A stretch of 64,000 nucleotides of DNA, from the NCBI RefSeq assembly GCF_965208555.1, contig NZ_OZ242342.1, forward strand, positions 1 to 64,000, given 5' to 3'. The notes beneath the pieces are model-generated. The model was given only the letters and a program-made list of their open reading frames with translations. It did no database searches and was not told where the DNA came from. The translations under genes were made by a program, and so were the position numbers. Origin of the DNA: Poriferisodalis sp965208555. Lineage in GTDB: Bacteria; Actinomycetota; Acidimicrobiia; Acidimicrobiales; Poriferisodalaceae. Numbering within the stretch: position 1 is the first letter of the stretch; each line of letters starts with the position of its first letter. Below, in pieces: positions 60,985 through 64,000 of the stretch.

Positions 60985-61276
60985 CCCCGAGAACCTGCCG
61001 CCCGAACTCTGCGCATGGGCACCGGTCGAAGCCGGTCTCATCGCCCGTGTCATCGTCGGTGTCGGCCGCGGCGAGCTGGGCATCATCACCTCACCGCCGC
61101 CGCTGGCGTTCGCTGCAGGTCCCTATGACGGCTCGCTCGCCGTCGTGGTCGCCGTCGGCCTGGGCGCCGATCAGCAGTCGGTCGCTGACTACCTGCGCCA
61201 GGTCGCGGACCGCTTCGAGGCCGGCGCCGCTATCGACGGCATGGACGGCGAGAACACCGACGGCGAGCCGACATGA
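60968..61276 (+). CDS. Hypothetical element protein
   Basis: A 102-residue protein beginning MPAQPDPENLPPELCAWAP, with a hydrophobic middle (AFAAGPYDGSLAVVVAVGLG) and an acidic C-terminus. It starts inside the alpA gene and its TGA overlaps a possible ATG at 61273. The helical segment QQSVADYLRQVADRFEA could be a protein-contact face. No family recognised. Confidence 0.55.
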   Translation: MPAQPDPENLPPELCAWAPVEAGLIARVIVGVGRGELGIITSPPPLAFAAGPYDGSLAVVVAVGLGADQQSVADYLRQVADRFEAGAAIDGMDGENTDGEPT

Positions 61277-61383
61277 GCGCCGACGCGAAACGGTCGCCCC
61301 GAAGGGCGACCGCTCCGACAGATGAAGCCCACCACCCGACCATGCGACAGGTGCGAATGAGGATCAATCGATGCCGAGCATAG
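61273..61383 (+). CDS. Possible 36-residue leader-like peptide
   Basis: A short frame from ATG 61273 (overlapping the preceding stop as ATGA) to TAG 61383. The product is very basic (MSADAKRSPRRATAPTDEAH then RQVRMRINRCRA). It spans a strong hairpin and ends inside the winged-helix gene. Supported only by the overlapped start and stop; it may be chance. Confidence 0.25.
   Translation: MSADAKRSPRRATAPTDEAHHPTMRQVRMRINRCRA
61291..61312. other. Hairpin upstream of the winged-helix gene
   Basis: CGGTCGCCC and GGGCGACCG form a nine-base stem around a CGAA loop (61291-61312). It lies in the 94-base gap between the 102-residue gene and the winged-helix gene. It may attenuate transcription or shape the mRNA; no T-tract follows. 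Confidence 0.45.
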
Positions 61384-61988
61384 TCGCCGCGCCGACCGAC
61401 GAAGCCGATCAGCTCAGCCTCTTGACCGACGAAGATCTCGAGCGCATCGAAGCCAGCAGCGACGAGACGGGCGACAAGCGCCCGCGGTGGTACTCGGTGC
61501 TCGCAACCTGCGGATGGTTCCGCACGATGTACCACCGACACGGCGGCATCGTGGCGTTCGTCGGGTGGAACCTCGCCCGCATGGGCGGGTACCGCTGGCA
61601 CGACCTCAGCACCGCGCAGATTGCGCGAGAGCTGGGCATCACCGAGCGCAGCGTGAAACGGCTCATGAAGAAGGCCACCGAGACCGGTGAGCTGCGCCGA
61701 GCGCGGGAGCGTGGGCACGGTCACCGCAAGGTCACCCGGCCCGGTGTCATCGTCGAGCTTCACCCGTCGTTGCTCGACGCCAAGGGTGACCGATCCGGTC
61801 ACCCAAGGGTGACCGATCCGGGTCGCAAAGGTGACCGATCCGGTCACCCCTCTGTAGAAGTACTGGATAGAGATTCTGAAACGCGCCCGCGACGGCGACG
61901 GTCGGCACCGAAGCCGCCGCCGTGCGGCGCGTCTTGGGGCGAGCATCACGCGCGTCTCGGTGCGTGCACCTGCGAGGTGCCGTCATGA
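61371..61988 (+). CDS. Winged-helix protein, candidate replication initiator
   Basis: A 205-residue protein. Residues 40-75 (WYSVLATCGWFRTMYHRHG and on) lead into a helix-turn-helix, STAQIARELGITERSVKRLM (about 80-99), and a wing with RERGHGHRKVTRPG. The C-terminal 70 residues are low-complexity and contain GDRSGHP twice, encoded by the iterons described separately. Phage and plasmid initiators of this general layout bind iterons inside their own gene, as lambda O does. ATG 61371 has GAGG nine bases upstream. The initiator role is inference from the iterons, since the fold alone could also be a regulator. Confidence 0.6.
   Translation: MPSIVAAPTDEADQLSLLTDEDLERIEASSDETGDKRPRWYSVLATCGWFRTMYHRHGGIVAFVGWNLARMGGYRWHDLSTAQIARELGITERSVKRLMKKATETGELRRARERGHGHRKVTRPGVIVELHPSLLDAKGDRSGHPRVTDPGRKGDRSGHPSVEVLDRDSETRPRRRRSAPKPPPCGASWGEHHARLGACTCEVPS
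61784..61849. repeat. Three iterons, possible replication origin
   Basis: The 19-base unit GGTGACCGATCCGGTCACC, a perfect inverted repeat GGTGACC/GGTCACC with a five-base centre, occurs exactly at 61785 and 61830. At 61808 there is a third copy with a changed right arm (GGTGACCGATCCGGGTCGC). Spacing is 23 then 22 bases, about two helical turns. Copy two is in a different reading frame from copies one and three, so DNA, not protein, is what is kept. A relatively AT-rich stretch (TGTAGAAGTACTGGATAGAG) follows. Confidence 0.8.
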
Positions 61989-62230
61989 TCCGCGAGACTG
62001 AGCCCATGCCCCAACAAGAGACCTGCGGATCGTGCAAGCACTTCGACGGTGGCCAGACTGCCGACATCGATGATCGCGGGTGGTGCCGCCGCAACGCTCC
62101 CGCACCGGTGCACGAGGAATTGCAAGACTTCCACGTCGCATGGCCGATCACGAACCGCGACCGGGACTGGTGCGGCGAGCACACCCCTAGGCCGGCGACC
62201 GGCAGCCGCTACCGGCCTGGTGGCGCATGA
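61985..62230 (+). CDS. Small Cys-rich element protein
   Basis: An 81-residue protein starting at ATG 61985, over the stop of the winged-helix gene. It has C-x2-C in ETCGSCKHFDGG and later cysteines in GWCRRNAP and DWCGEHTP, a spacing suited to one zinc site. ATG 62006 is an alternative start. Family unknown; such proteins are common in actinophages. Confidence 0.6.
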   Translation: MIRETEPMPQQETCGSCKHFDGGQTADIDDRGWCRRNAPAPVHEELQDFHVAWPITNRDRDWCGEHTPRPATGSRYRPGGA

Positions 62231-62400
62231 GCGACGAGTACGCCGGTATCGAGATGCCTGAGCACCTCGAGCGGGCTTACATCGGGTACATGGCCGACGT
62301 GGGCTGCTGGGCAGCGGACGGCGGCAGCGGCCCGAAGCCCGAACTGCCCGACGATGTGCGGGCGTGGCTCGAGGAATGGGGCTACTCGGCCGACGGGTAG
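62227..62400 (+). CDS. 57-residue acidic element protein
   Basis: A short gene whose ATG at 62227 overlaps the preceding TGA (ATGA) and which ends at TAG 62400. The product is acidic (MSDEYAGIEMPEHLERAY, ending LEEWGYSADG) and has no family I recognise. Overlapped start supports it being translated. Confidence 0.45.
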   Translation: MSDEYAGIEMPEHLERAYIGYMADVGCWAADGGSGPKPELPDDVRAWLEEWGYSADG

Positions 62401-62605
62401 GGCAAATTTCGACCGGATCGCCGCTCACCGTCACGAATGCCGTGAGAGAGCCCCTTCGGTGGTGTCATCGGTGCGGCCAGCACCTAGAAGCGCTTAGACG
62501 GCGATTCTGAGCGTCTGAGAGCATTCGCCCCAAATGCGAGCGCCCCACCGGTCCAACCCGACGAAATGGGGATAACGCCGGCCCGGCGGGGCGCACGCTC
62601 GGCGG

Positions 62606-63100
62606 GTGCCTTCGACTAGTTACCCGCCGACATTCACAGTGTCCGTCGTGAACGCTTCCGACGGTACCGGTGCGCTGGCACACTGCACGGTGATGCTGAC
62701 CGAGACGCCGGCGCCGTGGCTTCACCCGCCCGGTGCCGAGTCGTGCCCGGTGCACGGTGTCGAAGGTTGGACGCAGGACAGCCCTAGCTACAACGCGGGC
62801 CCGTCGTGCGCGCTCTGCGCAGCCGAGCACCTCGAAGCCAAGTTCGGCCCGCTGCAGCCCCGTCGCCGTGTCGACTCGCTGTCTGAGGTGTTCAGCGCCG
62901 ACGCTGCGCTCGAGCAGCATCGGCAGGTGTGCACCGATCCGCGGTGCGCGTGCGGCGGCCCGCCTGCCGCCGTCCCTGAGCCTGAGCCTGAATGTGAGCC
63001 GTTCGCTGGCTTCCCGCCTGCGCTGGCCCGCTACTACCGGCAGGCGGCGAGCGAGATCCGGGCTGAGGCTGCTCGACGGCGAGCCGTCGCAGCGGTCTAG
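62606..63100 (+). CDS. Hypothetical Cys-rich element protein
   Basis: A protein of up to 164 residues. The middle has CPVHG, CALCAAEHLEAKFG and later CTDPRCACGG, cysteine and histidine groups suggesting one or two zinc sites; the C-terminal helix is Ala/Arg-rich. GTG 62606 gives the longest reading; ATG 62693 is a more conservative start. The preceding 205-base gap (62401-62605) has only a weak hairpin, GCATT/AATGC near 62520-62537, and no gene I can support. Confidence 0.5.
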   Translation: MPSTSYPPTFTVSVVNASDGTGALAHCTVMLTETPAPWLHPPGAESCPVHGVEGWTQDSPSYNAGPSCALCAAEHLEAKFGPLQPRRRVDSLSEVFSADAALEQHRQVCTDPRCACGGPPAAVPEPEPECEPFAGFPPALARYYRQAASEIRAEAARRRAVAAV

Positions 63101-63229
63101 CGCCGATCGACACCACCACGGCGGGCATTGGGACCCACGGCAGGGGGGGCTCATGCTGTCGGTCCTGCGCCCGGTCACGATGTGCAATAGGGCTTCCTAT
63201 CGCACCCGATCGGTGGCACCGTGGGCGTC

Positions 63230-64000
63230 ATGGATTGGCCCGAAGCCGGCGAGGTGATCGACTGGATCGACGCCAACTTGGTCAATCCTCACGGCGACCT
63301 CGCCGGCGAGCCGTTCGGGCTGCTCGACCATGAGCGCGAGCTGATCGAAGGTGTCTGCTCTCACACCGAGGCGGCATGGTCGGCGGCACGCGGTCAGCGC
63401 AAGACGCCGCTGGCGGCCGCTATCGCCGCTGCCTATGTCGCGCCCGGTGGGCCCTTCGACTGGCTGCCGGCAGGCAGGCAGGTGGTGATCGTCGCCGCGT
63501 CCGGCGATCAGGCTTCGCTCGCTCTCACCGACCTGTCGACGATGCTTGGCGAGTCGTGGCCAGGTGCGAAGTTCGCGAACAGTCCGACGATGCGCCGATG
63601 GGATGCCACCGAGCTCGGCGGCGGCGAATGCAAGGTGATCTCATCCAACCCGAAGACGGCGCACGGCCTGCGGCCCGGCCTGGTGGTGGCCGACGAAATG
63701 GCCCAATGGCCGGTCGGCTGGCTGGGGCCGATGATGGCAGCGCTTCGCACCGCCCGCGGCAAGGTGCCCGGCTCGAGGTTCATAGCGATCGGCACCCGTA
63801 GCCACATCGCTGACCACGTGTTCAGCAAGATGCTCGACAGCACCGATGCAGCGTCGTGGTCGAAGGTTCACGCCGCCGAGCCCGCCGACGATCTCGGCGC
63901 CTATGAGACCTGGTGCAAAGCAGCGCCGTCGCTTCCGGTGCTCCCCACGCTGCAAGCCGCCTACCGGCAGGAATGGGGCGCAGCCCAGAAAGACCCTTCG
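63230..64000 (+). CDS. Phage terminase large subunit, N-terminal part
   Basis: The frame is open from ATG 63230 to the end of the window, giving 257 residues. It has an N-terminal segment (LDHERELIEGVCSHTEAAW), a Walker A position SAARGQRKTPLAAA (51-64), and Walker B LVVADEMAQW with D155-E156, the acidic pair of packaging ATPases. Residue 57 before K58 is Arg where terminases normally have Gly (R-x-x-G-K-T). The nuclease domain is outside the window. The start has no strong ribosome site. It packages DNA into a procapsid. Confidence 0.85.
   Translation, partial: MDWPEAGEVIDWIDANLVNPHGDLAGEPFGLLDHERELIEGVCSHTEAAWSAARGQRKTPLAAAIAAAYVAPGGPFDWLPAGRQVVIVAASGDQASLALTDLSTMLGESWPGAKFANSPTMRRWDATELGGGECKVISSNPKTAHGLRPGLVVADEMAQWPVGWLGPMMAALRTARGKVPGSRFIAIGTRSHIADHVFSKMLDSTDAASWSKVHAAEPADDLGAYETWCKAAPSLPVLPTLQAAYRQEWGAAQKDPS

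Larger units (their letters stand above)
59150..64000 (+). mobile_element. Integrated phage or phage-satellite element, left end
   Basis: From the truncated carboxyltransferase to the window end, all genes are plus-strand and element-like: tyrosine integrase, AlpA-type regulator, small unknown genes, a winged-helix replication candidate carrying iterons, Cys-rich small proteins and a terminase large subunit. Many stop and start codons overlap (ATGA). Integrase to terminase takes about 4 kb, with no CI-type repressor, recombination or lysis gene seen. The right end is outside the window. Confidence 0.8.

Noticed and set aside
61784..61849. CRISPR-like direct repeats
   Set aside because: Only three units with 3-4 base gaps, palindromic and inside a gene; spacing suits iterons, not a CRISPR array.

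Overview
This window is high-GC actinobacterial chromosome, most likely from the Acidimicrobiia and probably marine or host-associated. The actinobacterial signs are a WhiB regulator, an mtrA-mtrB-lpqB-type block, a DUF3040 protein, a PimB-like mannosyltransferase, F420-type luciferase-like oxidoreductases and an actinobacterial RNase P RNA. The large set of CaiB/BaiF CoA-transferases and a DddP-type DMSP lyase candidate suggest the marine habitat. The lineage is an inference from gene content; no rRNA gene is present.

Positions 1-25,400 are mostly housekeeping. They hold DNA polymerase IV and a Nudix hydrolase, then the small membrane protein-MtrA-MtrB-LpqB-like signalling block. Next come a Trk potassium system (TrkA plus two TrkH proteins, translationally overlapped), glycerol kinase, an AlaC-like aminotransferase, a PimB-like glycosyltransferase with QueG, a soluble Ser/Thr kinase, an atypical TrpD, WhiB, the RNase P RNA gene rnpB, a histidine phosphatase, a coiled-coil zinc-ribbon protein overlapped with a class A penicillin-binding protein, and thiamine pyrophosphokinase overlapped with a thiamine-binding-type lipoprotein.

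Positions 25,400-38,900 hold a secreted GH3 enzyme overlapped with a redoxin-NHL lipoprotein, then a CoA-binding protein and MetY sulfhydrylase. After these comes a minus-strand run: a fused double CaiB CoA-transferase, a luciferase-like monooxygenase, a BisC/TorZ-type molybdoenzyme and AlkB.

Positions 39,000-58,250 are catabolic. A plus-strand operon encodes an acyl-CoA-dehydrogenase-like flavoprotein and both subunits of a methylcrotonyl-type biotin carboxylase. Next are the DddP homologue and a MOSC protein. A minus-strand block of three CaiB enzymes plus an enoyl-CoA hydratase stands divergent to a limonene-epoxide-hydrolase-like protein, a short-chain dehydrogenase and a D-aminoacylase-type amidohydrolase. 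The section ends with an aminotransferase, a SnoaL-like protein, an orphan ABC ATPase and an F420-type oxidoreductase.

From about 59,150 to the end lies a mobile element that has cut off the 5' half of an acyl-CoA carboxylase carboxyltransferase gene. Its order is integrase, AlpA-type regulator, small unknown genes, a winged-helix protein whose gene carries three origin-like iterons, more small genes, and the start of a terminase large subunit that runs off the window. Integrase to terminase spans only about 4 kb, which is unusually compact for a full prophage and raises the possibility of a phage satellite. This element and the DddP homologue are the most interesting content.
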